Shown: positions 52,291 to 61,768, counted from the stretch's first letter. The stretch: 64,000 nt of DNA from JAHDCJ01 sp039028895 (GCA_039028895.1 JBCCHF010000013.1:62001-126000); one strand, 5' to 3'. A program made the numbers and translations. The notes: a model not told the origin generated them from the sequence alone.

Positions 52291-53994
52291 ATGAAGCAAT
52301 TGCTTTTCCTCCCATCCCTATGTCTAGTCATATTGTTTTCCTGCCAGCCAAAGTCTGCTCCAGAACTAGAATCAGAATTACCTCAAGTACCGATCTGTGG
52401 CCCTGAGTACAGCGATCTTGACTATAAAAGCGAAAAGAAGGCACCGCTTTTCGATGGGCTTGGTATGTTCAGCTATGAGATTACAACCAACTCTGAAGAA
52501 GCACAGCGCTATTTTAACCAGGGCCTGATATTAGCGTATGGCTTCAACCATGCCGAGGCTGCCAGGTCATTTGTTGAAGCATCTCGAATTGATCCTGATT
52601 GCGGGATGTGCTACTGGGGTCTGGCCTATGTACTCGGACCAAATTATAATGCAGGTATGGATCCATCCGTCAGGGAAGATGCAGTAAATGCAATCGAAAA
52701 TGCCTGGGGACTACGAGGTAAATATTCTGAAAAAGAAAAAGCACTCATCGCAGCTATGAAAACGCGTTATCCGGTTGAAGAGGTTGACGACAGAACACCT
52801 TACGATCAGGCTTATGCCAATGCCATGAAAGACCTGGCCGCAAAATATCCGGACGATGATGATATTTTGACCATGTATGCCGAGTCCATTATGAATCTTC
52901 ATCCATGGGATCTTTGGACCAAAGATGGTTTAGCGCAACCATGGACACCGCAGATTGTTGAGACGCTCACAAGAGTGCTGGATCGCTCTCCCGGGCATCC
53001 AGGCGCACATCATTTTTATGTGCATGCTGTTGAAGCCTCAACAGAGCCGGAAAAAGCGATGCAAAGCGCGGATACCCTGATGACCCTGGTCCCCGGATCA
53101 GGGCACCTCGTGCATATGCCTTCTCATATTTACATTAGGACCGGCCGTTATCACGAAGGCACTTTGTCAAACGAGCTGGCTGTTGAAGTTGACCGAAAAT
53201 ATGTCTCAGCCTGCCACGCAGCAGGAGCTTATCCATTGGCCTATTACCCGCATAATTATCACTTCCTTGCCGCTACAGCAGCTTTGGAAGGCGCCAGTGA
53301 GAAAGCGATTAAAGCTGCTTACGAAGTGGCCGAACATTCCGATAAGAAATTAATGAAAGAACCTGGTTGGGGCACCTTACAGCATTACTTCTCGATCCCG
53401 TATTACGTGTTACCAAAATTCGAAAAGTGGGATGAGATTTTGGAGGTCGAAGCACCAGAAAATGGTCTGGATTATCCTAAGGCAATGTGGCATTACATGC
53501 GGGGCATGGCTTTTAATGCTAATGATGATCAGGAAAGTGCAGGCAGAGAGCTTCAGGCTATAAAAGCGATAGCTGAAAAATCCGGACTCGAGGAAATTAC
53601 AATTTGGGATATCAATTCAGTGGATGTTTTGATCAAAATTGCCAAGTTGGTGCTTGAAGCAAGAATTGAGGAGCAAGGAGGCAATTATGATAAAGCAGCA
53701 ACCTTATTGAAAGAAGCCATAGTCATTGAAGATAACCTGAATTATAATGAGCCCCCGGACTGGTTTTTCTCAGTCAGACATTATCTGGGACCAGTGCTGT
53801 TAAAAGCCAATAAGCCCGAAGAAGCTGAGGCGGTATATGCAAAAGATCTTTTTTACCTTCCGGAAAATGGATATGCCCTTCTTGGCATGTACCACAGCCT
53901 GAAGAATCAGGGAAAAGATAAAGCAGCAGCAGATTATCTGGAACGGTTTGAAAAGGCCTGGCAATGGGCTGATTTTGAATTGAAAATACTGTAG
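52291..53994 (+). CDS. TPR-repeat lipoprotein
   Basis: 567 residues. The lipoprotein signal ends at ILFSCQPKS. The N-terminal third has the block NQGLILAYGFNHAEAARSFVEASRIDPDCGMCYWGLAYVLGPNYNAG, a recognisable TPR family found in many Bacteroidota and Proteobacteria. It is followed by PGHPGAHHFYVHAVEAS and HMPSHIYIRTGRY, rich in histidines, and further TPRs near the C-terminus. The conserved His and Cys residues hint at metal or haem binding, but no activity is established. Convergent with the AraC-type gene. Confidence 0.8.
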   Translation: MKQLLFLPSLCLVILFSCQPKSAPELESELPQVPICGPEYSDLDYKSEKKAPLFDGLGMFSYEITTNSEEAQRYFNQGLILAYGFNHAEAARSFVEASRIDPDCGMCYWGLAYVLGPNYNAGMDPSVREDAVNAIENAWGLRGKYSEKEKALIAAMKTRYPVEEVDDRTPYDQAYANAMKDLAAKYPDDDDILTMYAESIMNLHPWDLWTKDGLAQPWTPQIVETLTRVLDRSPGHPGAHHFYVHAVEASTEPEKAMQSADTLMTLVPGSGHLVHMPSHIYIRTGRYHEGTLSNELAVEVDRKYVSACHAAGAYPLAYYPHNYHFLAATAALEGASEKAIKAAYEVAEHSDKKLMKEPGWGTLQHYFSIPYYVLPKFEKWDEILEVEAPENGLDYPKAMWHYMRGMAFNANDDQESAGRELQAIKAIAEKSGLEEITIWDINSVDVLIKIAKLVLEARIEEQGGNYDKAATLLKEAIVIEDNLNYNEPPDWFFSVRHYLGPVLLKANKPEEAEAVYAKDLFYLPENGYALLGMYHSLKNQGKDKAAADYLERFEKAWQWADFELKIL

Positions 53995-54005
53995 GAGCTT
54001 CCTTT

Positions 54006-54569
54006 TCAGACTTTATCTAGTGGCTTCCTTTTGGAGATACCAATCTTTTTGAAATGAGAAGGGGTGAGGCCGGTCACTTTTTTAAATTGACTTGACAAAT
54101 GTTGTACACTGCTATAGTCCAGTTCCCAGGCGATCTGGCTAAGGGTTAGTTCCCCGTAAACGAGTAATTCCTTGGCCTTTTCTATTTTTTGATGAATAAT
54201 ATACTGCTCAAGGGTCATTCCTTCTATGGAAGAAAATAGTTTACTTAAAGAAGAATAGCTAACCCCGGTTTTCCTGGAGATGAAGTTTGAAAAATTCTCT
54301 GATTCTTCCTTTTCTTTTTTGTGGTGGACTTCTGAGATGACCAGAGTTTTTATTTTTTCAACCAGCTGGGTTTGCTTGTTGCTGATCATTTCAAATCCAT
54401 TTGCTTCTAGTACTTCCTTGATAGCGTCCATTACAGAAGTAGTTGGTTTTTCTGATAGCTCTACTTCTCCCAAGGTCACATTCTGAGGTTGAATGCCCAG
54501 TTTAACCAGTTCATCTTCAACCACTTTAATGCAACGATTGCAAACCATATTTTTTACAAACAGCTTCAT
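54006..54569 (-). CDS. AraC-type regulator with N-terminal HMA-like metal-binding domain
   Basis: 187 residues. Residues 1-~65 have the ferredoxin-like HMA pattern, with the metal site MVCNRC (M-x-C-x2-C) and the expected spacing to GEVELSEKPT. Residues ~75-187 hold the AraC helix-turn-helix pair (LSKLFSSIEGMTLEQYIIHQKIEKAKELL and LSQIAWELDYSSVQHLSSQFKKVTGLTPSHFKK). Such fusions occur in Bacteroidota and suggest control by Cu, Ag, Zn or similar. No metal-efflux gene is adjacent; the divergent neighbour is the sigma factor. Confidence 0.88.
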   Translation of the reverse strand: MKLFVKNMVCNRCIKVVEDELVKLGIQPQNVTLGEVELSEKPTTSVMDAIKEVLEANGFEMISNKQTQLVEKIKTLVISEVHHKKEKEESENFSNFISRKTGVSYSSLSKLFSSIEGMTLEQYIIHQKIEKAKELLVYGELTLSQIAWELDYSSVQHLSSQFKKVTGLTPSHFKKIGISKRKPLDKV

Positions 54570-54797
54570 GTATTCAATTTACGAATAAAATAATCACCCA
54601 TCAAGTGGGCTTGAGGAGCAAGACTTTTGCCTATAAACCCTGAATACAATACAGTTACAATTATTTTGTTCACTTTTGTACCGTGAGGATATTAATTCTT
54701 TAACTTTTTTTGGGCATTTTGCCTTTGAATAAAGAAATTGCCTGGGAAATGTTTACCATATTCCTGATTTATTCACCTAAAAGAGAGTCTGTTATTC

Positions 54798-55391
54798 ATG
54801 AAAGATGACACCATTATCGCAGCTATGAAGGCTGGCGGGAGGGAACAGGAAAAGGCCCTGTCCTATATTTACCACAATGAAGATTACCGGAAGGGTGTCC
54901 GATATGTTGTAAATAATTTCAGGCAGCTCAGGTCGGAAGACTGGGAAGGTATTTTCCATGAAGGCATTGTACATCTTACAAAATGCCTGGTAATGGAAAA
55001 ATTCAGGCAGGAAACTTCTTTGAAGAACTATTTTCTGGGTATTTGCCGTAACAAATGCCGTGAAATGGTGAGAAAAGATAAAAAAACGCCACCCACACTA
55101 GATTTACCACCAGAAGATCCAGACCAGGTAAAAAGCCCTTTGGAGATCATGCTTGGCGAAGAACTAAAAGATATGCTAAGAGCTGCGGTAAAGATGATGA
55201 GCAAGCGGTGTCAGGAGATTCTTCAGTTAAAAGCCATGTCTTACAGCATGAAAGAGATTGCAGAAGAACTTGAACTCAGTGGAGAACGAGTGGCGATTAC
55301 TTACAATTCTCGGTGCAAACAACAGCTAAAAAATAAACTTCAGGAAAACCCGAATTTGTTAAACATATTAAGAGAATACCGATGGATCTAG
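54798..55391 (+). CDS. ECF-type sigma-70 family factor
   Basis: 197 residues. Region 2 lies in EGIFHEGIVHLTKCLVMEKFRQETSLKNYFLGICRNKCRE, and region 4 in MSKRCQEILQLKAMSYSMKEIAEELELSGERVAITYNSRCKQQLKNKL. There is no region 1 or 3, as in ECF factors. The 3' end overlaps the start of the membrane anti-sigma-like gene by 10 bases (CGATGGATCTAG read in two frames), so the two proteins are made together. Confidence 0.9.
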   Translation: MKDDTIIAAMKAGGREQEKALSYIYHNEDYRKGVRYVVNNFRQLRSEDWEGIFHEGIVHLTKCLVMEKFRQETSLKNYFLGICRNKCREMVRKDKKTPPTLDLPPEDPDQVKSPLEIMLGEELKDMLRAAVKMMSKRCQEILQLKAMSYSMKEIAEELELSGERVAITYNSRCKQQLKNKLQENPNLLNILREYRWI

Positions 55392-56164
55392 AACAATACC
55401 AGGAAACCATTGAAGGCTATCTGGAAAACAGTTTGCCACCTGATGAAAGAACCCTTTTTGAAAAAGAAATGGCGCATAATCCTGACTTAAAGGCAGAGGT
55501 GATGAAACATATCCTCGCCAATGAAGCCGTTGGGATTTTGATAGAAGATAAGATTAGAGCCAATCTCGAAAAAGTTATTGCCAAGGACAAGGCAGGACAA
55601 ACCATAACAAAAGACAAAAAGCCTGTTGTCAGAAAGCTGTTTACACCAATGCGAATTGCAGCAGGTATTGTTTTACTCATCACAGCTGTTTGGGTATTTT
55701 CTCAGTTTTCCGGTCATTCGGATAATGCGCTTACCGCAAAGTTCTACCAGGAAGCCTCCACAGGGACATTATTGGGGGCAGGTTCATCGGATGTCACGAT
55801 TGAAGATGGACAAACGGCCATGTTCAAAGAAAAAGATTTGGAAAAAGCGATTTCAATCTTCTCAAATATTCCGGAAACAGATCCTAATTACCTGACGGCA
55901 AAATATTACCTCGGCCATTGTTTGCTCCAGCAAAATTCATACAGCGAGGCAGCAAATGCTTTCGGAATGGTCTACGTTACGATGGATCTGCCACAATTTA
56001 TCAACCGCGAAGAAGTAAATTGGAACTGGATGCTGGCAAAATTAGGCGCAGGAGCAACAGAAGAAGCTGAGAATACAATTGACCAGATCCTCAAAAATCC
56101 GGAAGGAGCCTATTTTCAGAAAGCAAAAGAATTGGAAAAAAGTCTTACAAGTATTTGGCGTTAG
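55382..56164 (+). CDS. Membrane anti-sigma-like protein with periplasmic TPR-like domain
   Basis: 260 residues. The N-terminal ~88 residues are cytoplasmic and helical (LEQYQETIEGYLENSLPPDERTLF is typical of zinc-free anti-sigma factors in this phylum). One membrane helix spans ~90-108, preceded by KK and R residues, so the C-terminus faces the periplasm. Residues ~140-260 are TPR-like (AISIFSNIPETDPNYLTAKYYLGHCLLQQNSYSEAANAF). It overlaps the sigma gene and very likely holds that factor inactive. The periplasmic helical repeats may sense a signal or a protease. Confidence 0.8.
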   Translation: MDLEQYQETIEGYLENSLPPDERTLFEKEMAHNPDLKAEVMKHILANEAVGILIEDKIRANLEKVIAKDKAGQTITKDKKPVVRKLFTPMRIAAGIVLLITAVWVFSQFSGHSDNALTAKFYQEASTGTLLGAGSSDVTIEDGQTAMFKEKDLEKAISIFSNIPETDPNYLTAKYYLGHCLLQQNSYSEAANAFGMVYVTMDLPQFINREEVNWNWMLAKLGAGATEEAENTIDQILKNPEGAYFQKAKELEKSLTSIWR

Positions 56165-59103
56165 GTCCGCGTTCTCCTTATCAGGAAAAGCCAAATTAAA
56201 GCGAACGCCAAGCTTACGGGTATCATTAATAGCCAATTAAAGCCTTGTCTTAAATCCACAGGTTCCATATTTCCAATCGAGATAAAACCTGCCCAGTAGA
56301 ATGGATGCCCACTGCCGGGTGCATCTGCCATCGATAGTTTAGCTTGTTGTAATGCCCGGTCCTTTGGGTACCCCGCTTTCAGGTTTTGGTAGAAATGAGA
56401 CATTAGCTTGGCCGTATTTCGATCATTTACACTCCAGAGAGAAGTAACGATGCTTTTTGCTCCAGCATAGGTGAAAGCCCTGGCAAGACTCATAATGCCT
56501 TCTCCTTTATTCAATTTGCCGAATCCAGTGTTACAAGCCGACAAGACTACCATATCTGCATTCAACTTTAAATTATAGAGGTCACTTACGAATAATAATT
56601 CATCAAAATTCAGCGTATTGTCGGTTTGGGAAAAAGCGATGAAAGAATACCTCGGATCTTCATCATTGACATAGCCATGTGAGGACAAATGAATGAGATT
56701 ATAAGCAGAAGCTTCCGCAAAAAAATTGTTTCTTTTTGCTGTTTCTCCAGTAAAAGCAGCCCCTTTAGCAAGTGCCATAATATTGGCGACTTCTTCTTCA
56801 TTAAAATTCAGGGGAGATAGAGTGGCCCTGGCTCCCTCACCGCCCTCTGTTTTTTGAAGATCATTCTGTCCAAAAGAAACCCTCGAAAATGCTGGGGCAA
56901 ATGCCAAAATTCCTTTTCCTTTTTTGTTGCTATCCATAGACCTGGCAGCGGCAAGCAGGGCAGAAGAATAACTATAGCTGATTTGAAACTCACGCATCAT
57001 ATAAGGTAGCATGCGGAAATTGACTTTATCAGAATTAGCCTTTTCAGATAATAAGGCTTCAAAAGGCACATAGCCAATGGCTTCGTCAGGAATGATAATG
57101 AGTTGTTCTGACAAGCGATCAGCTATTGGCTTGATCAAAAGTCTGTATAATCGGTGCCCTAAATCAAGATACATGAGATCACCCTGACTACAACTGATTT
57201 CTGCATCCGGCATCCGGCATGCGAAAAGGCCTACCCTCAAGGAATCGATCATATCTACAAGATTGTCATGTAGTGCGATTTGCTCAATATGTAATTCTTC
57301 TTTGGAAAGCACAAAAATGGTGATCCGATCTTCCCCAAACACGTACTCTATGAGTGTTTCACCAGTACGAAGCAGGTTTTTTCGAATATCTGTAACATCC
57401 ATAGACTGGCTACCATTAATCAGGTCGAAATACTTTGGGTGTTCAACTGAAATGCGATCCATCAATCCTGAATAACGCAGTTTTAAAACTTGGATGGAGT
57501 CAGCAAGACTTTGCAGAGTCGCAGGGTCCGGGTTTTCTGATTGCTCATACTTATACTTTTCCTGCTTGTACCAGGTGATGTCAAATTTAAGATCTTGCTG
57601 TTTGTCAAAAAGGTCAGATGGCAATCCGTTTTCATTAATCATCTCGGAAGCTTTCCAGGCTTCCAGTAAGATGGTGGCTTTAGATTTTTCTGCCAGGTGA
57701 AATGCTTCCTCCAGGTAGGCTTTATCTTTTGTGACATCATAATATGCCAAAGCCACATTTAATGCATTTTCAAATATAGATTTGGTCTTATCAGCGAGGA
57801 ATATCTTTGATTCCTGAGAAATATGTTCGTTCCTGAGTTCAGAGATCCACGAAGTGAGGTCGGAATAGATAACCCTTGAAGCGTCCAGTGCTTGCTGATC
57901 ATACTCTGCTTGAAATACGTTGAAGTGACAAAGGGCTTTAGAGCTCAGCAGCCTTAATAATAGCGGCTTATTTGGAATATGTATTTCTGAAAGGTCGGGA
58001 TGCTCATACAGGTTTTCCGGGGCGATGGTTCCGGTTAAGGCAGATGTGCCAAGATGGTAAGCCCGAAGGGCAGCCTGCCAATCATTTTGTCTGGCGAGAA
58101 TGTCACCAAGATTATCATAATTCCCGGCAAGTGCCAGGTTGTCATTGCGTTCCTGGTTAATTGCAATGGCTTTAGTGATATACTCTCTGGCTTGGGAGAG
58201 CCTACCGTCTTTTAACGCCAAAACGGCAAGGTTGTTAAGACTAAAAGCAGTTGCACCTGATTGCGGTCCCTGGTGTTTTTCATTAAGCAGGAGTGATTTT
58301 GAATAGTGTTCTTGTGCCTTTGCCAGATCACCCATGGTTTTATGAGCCAGGGCCATATAGTCATATGCGTTTGCGACCAGACTCCAGGTGTATGCATCTT
58401 TTTCTTTCAAATCATTGGTCAGGTTGAGTACTTTGTCGGTGTAATTCAGGGTTTTAATGGCCAACTCTTTTTTATCAGAGTAAAAAGCTGCGAGGTTGGC
58501 ATAGGCAGCTGCAAGACTTACCGGATCATCTTTGTACCTGGTTTCTGCATTCAGGATATGAGCCGTGAGATATTCTTCAGCTTCCTGGATGTCACCAGTA
58601 CTGTCATAAACACGTCCTAACAGCAACCGGGTATTATGGACGAGTGGAGTTGGAGGGTCTGACTGTCGCTTTAATGAGCCTTCAAGAAAGTTTTTGGCCT
58701 GTGATGAATTGCCCATCATATAATAACTCGACCCGGTATTAAAATAGCTTTTTATTAAGTCCGGATGATTTTCAGGAAGGACTTTTTCCCGTAAGGAAAT
58801 TGCATTTTTATAACTGCTGACAGAACCACGATAATCGTCAATGATATAATCATAAACGCCTGCTTTATGCCAGCCTAATGCAGCTGTTTCTGCATTTGCT
58901 TTCCCACCATATTGGTTTAAGGTATTAACAAGGATTTGCTTTGCCTCTGCATATTTGCCTTGTCCAGCTATTTCAGCAGCTTTGTCAATAGCGTTTTGTA
59001 CACGGTTGGTGCAATCAGGCATTTCGCTATCCTGGGCATTGCCGTTAAGGCAACCACACAGAATGACGCCAACTAATAGGCTTACTACTTTGAAGAAGGG
59101 CAT
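56161..59103 (-). CDS. TPR-CHAT caspase-like protease, periplasmic with C-terminal membrane anchor
   Basis: 980 residues. A signal peptide (MPFFKVVSLLVGVILCGC) precedes about eight TPRs (~25-400). The CHAT domain fills ~620-945, with catalytic His809 in HLSSHGYV and Cys857 in VVLSACNTG. A C-terminal helix (~958-975) ending in RRTRT anchors it, leaving the protease in the periplasm. CHAT proteins are caspase relatives, some of them proven proteases (Craspase, gasdermin-activating proteins). The gene is convergent with the anti-sigma gene (4-base overlap) and 61 bases downstream of the subtilase gene. Confidence 0.92.
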   Translation of the reverse strand: MPFFKVVSLLVGVILCGCLNGNAQDSEMPDCTNRVQNAIDKAAEIAGQGKYAEAKQILVNTLNQYGGKANAETAALGWHKAGVYDYIIDDYRGSVSSYKNAISLREKVLPENHPDLIKSYFNTGSSYYMMGNSSQAKNFLEGSLKRQSDPPTPLVHNTRLLLGRVYDSTGDIQEAEEYLTAHILNAETRYKDDPVSLAAAYANLAAFYSDKKELAIKTLNYTDKVLNLTNDLKEKDAYTWSLVANAYDYMALAHKTMGDLAKAQEHYSKSLLLNEKHQGPQSGATAFSLNNLAVLALKDGRLSQAREYITKAIAINQERNDNLALAGNYDNLGDILARQNDWQAALRAYHLGTSALTGTIAPENLYEHPDLSEIHIPNKPLLLRLLSSKALCHFNVFQAEYDQQALDASRVIYSDLTSWISELRNEHISQESKIFLADKTKSIFENALNVALAYYDVTKDKAYLEEAFHLAEKSKATILLEAWKASEMINENGLPSDLFDKQQDLKFDITWYKQEKYKYEQSENPDPATLQSLADSIQVLKLRYSGLMDRISVEHPKYFDLINGSQSMDVTDIRKNLLRTGETLIEYVFGEDRITIFVLSKEELHIEQIALHDNLVDMIDSLRVGLFACRMPDAEISCSQGDLMYLDLGHRLYRLLIKPIADRLSEQLIIIPDEAIGYVPFEALLSEKANSDKVNFRMLPYMMREFQISYSYSSALLAAARSMDSNKKGKGILAFAPAFSRVSFGQNDLQKTEGGEGARATLSPLNFNEEEVANIMALAKGAAFTGETAKRNNFFAEASAYNLIHLSSHGYVNDEDPRYSFIAFSQTDNTLNFDELLFVSDLYNLKLNADMVVLSACNTGFGKLNKGEGIMSLARAFTYAGAKSIVTSLWSVNDRNTAKLMSHFYQNLKAGYPKDRALQQAKLSMADAPGSGHPFYWAGFISIGNMEPVDLRQGFNWLLMIPVSLAFALIWLFLIRRTRT

Positions 59104-59164
59104 AAAGGATTGTCGGTTTAGGATTATCTCCTAAAAATACAATCTTTTGATGAACGCCGATACT

Positions 59165-60385
59165 CTAGATTGGGCCGCCTACTGCAATAATCACCTCATT
59201 AAGGTCGAGAATTCCCTCAGCGTTAACAACCCCATTCAGGCTGGATACCTTTTTGACATGTTTCATGATGGCATCCCTGGTCGTTGCCGCAGAAAGACTG
59301 GGGTCAATAGCCCTTATGATAGCTGCTGCCTGAGTTACGTAACCCGCCGACATTGAAGATCCGGAGATCATTATATGTGTATCATTGGGGAATGTACTGT
59401 TGATGTCGACGCCTGATGCAGCCAAATCAACATGCTTAAAGCCGAAGTTGGAAAATTCAGCCAGCTTATTATTAGCGTCATCCCACGCGGCTACAGTAAT
59501 GAGATTGTTATAGCCGAAACATGCCGGCCAATACAAATTATTGTCAATGTCGATAGTGTCATTTCCAGCTGAAGCAACAAGCAGGATGTCTTCTTTTTCT
59601 GCTACACTGACTGCTTTTTCCAGGATTTCAGATTTATCTCCAAAATAGCCCCAGCTAAGATTCATGACCCTTGCTTTTTTGGTAATGCCATAATACATGG
59701 CGCAGACCGCTCCAAACAGGTCGCCTTCTTTTCCATCGTGCATCTTTAGATCTATGATTCGCAAATCAATTTCCTTTGGAAAATCTTTCGCAACAATTCC
59801 CGCGATATGTGTACCATGTCCAAAATCATCCATCGGCCATGATCTGTCATTGAGGAAATCGTAGCCAATTCTGTCATCGATAAGGCAATTATTGTCATCG
59901 TCACTATTGTTGGTGACTTCATTTTGATTAAACCACTGATAAGGAACCAGGTCATTATGATAGGTTTCCAAGCCAGTATCGATTATCGCAACCTTTATCC
60001 TTCTTTGCTGGGTGGGTGGATTGTTATTTTCATTATCGTCTTTTGGAGCATCCTGTACTTCAAAAACCGGAAGAGGTTGTGGGAGGTTAATGTCAAGTGC
60101 AAAATTCATTTCAACACCATCAACACCTACCTTGTCTTTAGCCTTTTGTACAGTTTCATCAATACCCAGACCGGGAGGGGACTGCCACAAATGCATTTTT
60201 AGCTTGTTGCCGCACATGCATTTTTTGACCAGTTTAAAGCCTTCTCCACGGAGTTCTTCCATGGTTTCTTTGACGGATTTCTGGTCATTATAAGTAATAA
60301 CAAATTCGCCGCCCTGGTCAGCACAACTGGTTAATAAGATGGTTAAAGAAAAGAAAAGTAAAGCAAGATTTAGGGCCCGTTTCAT
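59165..60385 (-). CDS. Lipoprotein subtilase (S8 family)
   Basis: 406 residues with lipobox LLTSC (Cys21). A propeptide-like part (~28-110) is followed by the S8 catalytic domain: Asp136 in AIIDTGLE, His190 in FGHGTHIAG, oxyanion Asn275 in ASAGND and Ser344 in SGSSMSAGY. The usual GTSMAxP is changed to GSSMSAG, losing the Pro, but Ser344 is kept. It would be a periplasmic or outer-membrane serine protease. It is upstream of, and probably co-transcribed with, the TPR-CHAT gene. Confidence 0.92.
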   Translation of the reverse strand: MKRALNLALLFFSLTILLTSCADQGGEFVITYNDQKSVKETMEELRGEGFKLVKKCMCGNKLKMHLWQSPPGLGIDETVQKAKDKVGVDGVEMNFALDINLPQPLPVFEVQDAPKDDNENNNPPTQQRRIKVAIIDTGLETYHNDLVPYQWFNQNEVTNNSDDDNNCLIDDRIGYDFLNDRSWPMDDFGHGTHIAGIVAKDFPKEIDLRIIDLKMHDGKEGDLFGAVCAMYYGITKKARVMNLSWGYFGDKSEILEKAVSVAEKEDILLVASAGNDTIDIDNNLYWPACFGYNNLITVAAWDDANNKLAEFSNFGFKHVDLAASGVDINSTFPNDTHIMISGSSMSAGYVTQAAAIIRAIDPSLSAATTRDAIMKHVKKVSSLNGVVNAEGILDLNEVIIAVGGPI

Positions 60386-60806
60386 AGTCTTTTTGGTTTA
60401 GGTAGTGGAAAGAAAAAGGTTATCCTCCTGTTGGTTGTCAGGAGTTATTACAATTTAAGGTGAAGTTTTGGAATAAAAGGTAAACATAGAAACGATTTTT
60501 TCTCACATAGATGTCAAGAAATGGACGGTTTGAAGAAATGTAAGCCACCGAAGCAGCATCTTGTTCCAGGAAAATGTTTAAAATCAAAGGATTGAGTAAT
60601 TATTGGAATTATTAGGTAAAAATGCTTTGATCAGACAATTGGAAATGGCATGCTTTTAGATAAAACAGTTAACGATCTGGCACCTTTTATTTTGGTCACA
60701 AATTGTGTTATTTAGGTTAAAATGCAAATCAATTTTCGTGATTTTAAATGCAATCCCTATTTTTGGTGCCTTATTTCTGAATTTAAGAGTTTTTAAAAGG
60801 TTTAAC
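60386..60806. other. Intergenic region of ~420 bases, no gene seen
   Basis: Lies between the divergent subtilase and TPR genes. A short hairpin CTCCTG (60425-60430) / CAGGAG (60439-60444) is in the subtilase leader. The upstream part of the reading frame at 60705 is not coding in my view, because a clear signal peptide starts at 60807. Confidence 0.45.
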
Positions 60807-61670
60807 ATGAAAGGACAAAACACTTGGTTAGCAATCATGCTGCTAACCGCATTATTTATTTTTGGACAGACGACTTCCTCATTCGCGCAAGCAACCAAAG
60901 AATCCGTTACTTCTGCATTTAACGACGCAATAGGCAGCGCCAATGAAGATCCTGCAGGCACTATCGCAGCACTAAAAGCCATTATCGCTGATTGTGAAAC
61001 GCTTGGAGAAGATGGTGCAGAGATTAAAGCTCTGGCAGAAAGCAAATTGCCTACACTTCATTACAAGGCTGGAAATGCCCTTTTCAAAGAAAAGAAATAC
61101 AGTGAAGCACTATCTGTATTTGAAGAAGCAGAAGCTGCAGCCGATTCGTATGGTGATGCAGACGTTGCCGCATCAGTTGCGAAAGTATTACCCAAGGCCC
61201 ATTATGCAGTTGGCATGAGTCATCTTAAAAACAAGGCTACTGACGATGCAATTGCCTCATTTGACACGGCCATTGAATTAAATCCTAATTATGCTAATGC
61301 ATATTTTGGAAAATCAAGGGCGTTACGTTCAAAAGGTGATCTCGAAAAGGTTTATGAATTGACTGATAAAGCACTTGAGTTGGCAGGTGAGAAAACAAAG
61401 GCTAATATTGTAAAATCAATAAGCGGTTATTTGTACAAGAAAGCGAAGAGCAGCAATGAAAAGAGCAAATTCAGCACCGCCATCACTTACCTTGAAAAGG
61501 CCATTTCTTATGACGCAGATCGCGATCAGGCAAGATATTACTATGAGCTTGGGAAAGCTTACCAGGGTATGGGCCGTAATTCAGATGCTTGCAGTGCCTA
61601 CAAGAAAGCTACCGGCAAATATGCTGAAGGGGCAAAATACCAGATGGAGCACAAATTGAAGTGCGGATAA
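60807..61670 (+). CDS. Exported TPR protein
   Basis: 287 residues from the ATG at 60807 (MKGQNTWLAIMLLTALFIFG, cleavage near SFAQ). About five TPRs follow (LHYKAGNALFKEKKYSEALSVFEEAE, HYAVGMSHLKNKATDDAIASFDTAIELNPNYANAYFGKSRALRSKGD, YYYELGKAYQGMGRNSDACSAYKKAT). It is a periplasmic scaffold-like protein. Frame upstream to 60705 is rejected because it has no export signal. It is divergent from the subtilase and followed by its own terminator. Confidence 0.85.
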   Translation: MKGQNTWLAIMLLTALFIFGQTTSSFAQATKESVTSAFNDAIGSANEDPAGTIAALKAIIADCETLGEDGAEIKALAESKLPTLHYKAGNALFKEKKYSEALSVFEEAEAAADSYGDADVAASVAKVLPKAHYAVGMSHLKNKATDDAIASFDTAIELNPNYANAYFGKSRALRSKGDLEKVYELTDKALELAGEKTKANIVKSISGYLYKKAKSSNEKSKFSTAITYLEKAISYDADRDQARYYYELGKAYQGMGRNSDACSAYKKATGKYAEGAKYQMEHKLKCG

Positions 61671-61675
61671 TTGAT

Positions 61676-61726
61676 AAAAAAAAGCCTATTGAAGAATGGT
61701 TCTGAGTGAATTCATTCTTCAATAGG
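61676..61726 (-). terminator. Terminator for the FMN reductase operon (minus strand)
   Basis: A perfect 14-bp stem, CCTATTGAAGAATG (61685-61698) with CATTCTTCAATAGG (61713-61726). On the minus strand it is followed by eight T (61683-61676). It stops transcription coming from the reductase gene. Confidence 0.88.
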
Positions 61727-61734
61727 ATAGTATT

Positions 61735-61768
61735 AAAAGGAATTGGCCGTTGGTCAATTCCTTTTTTT
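61735..61768 (+). terminator. Terminator for the TPR gene (plus strand)
   Basis: An 11-bp stem AAAAGGAATTG (61735-61745) with CAATTCCTTTT (61755-61765), extended inward by three pairs to a 3-base loop, followed by a T run to 61768. It overlaps the last codons and stop of the reductase on the other strand. Confidence 0.88.

Noticed and set aside
54798..60385. A type III-E CRISPR (Craspase-like) locus, because TPR-CHAT and an ECF sigma occur together.
   Set aside because: There is no repeat array, no gRAMP/Cas7-11, Cas1 or Csx30-type gene, and the CHAT protein has a signal peptide and an anchor. Only the logic may be similar.
60705..60806. A 34-codon N-terminal extension of the TPR protein.
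   Set aside because: A proper signal peptide begins at 60807; the extension would bury it.
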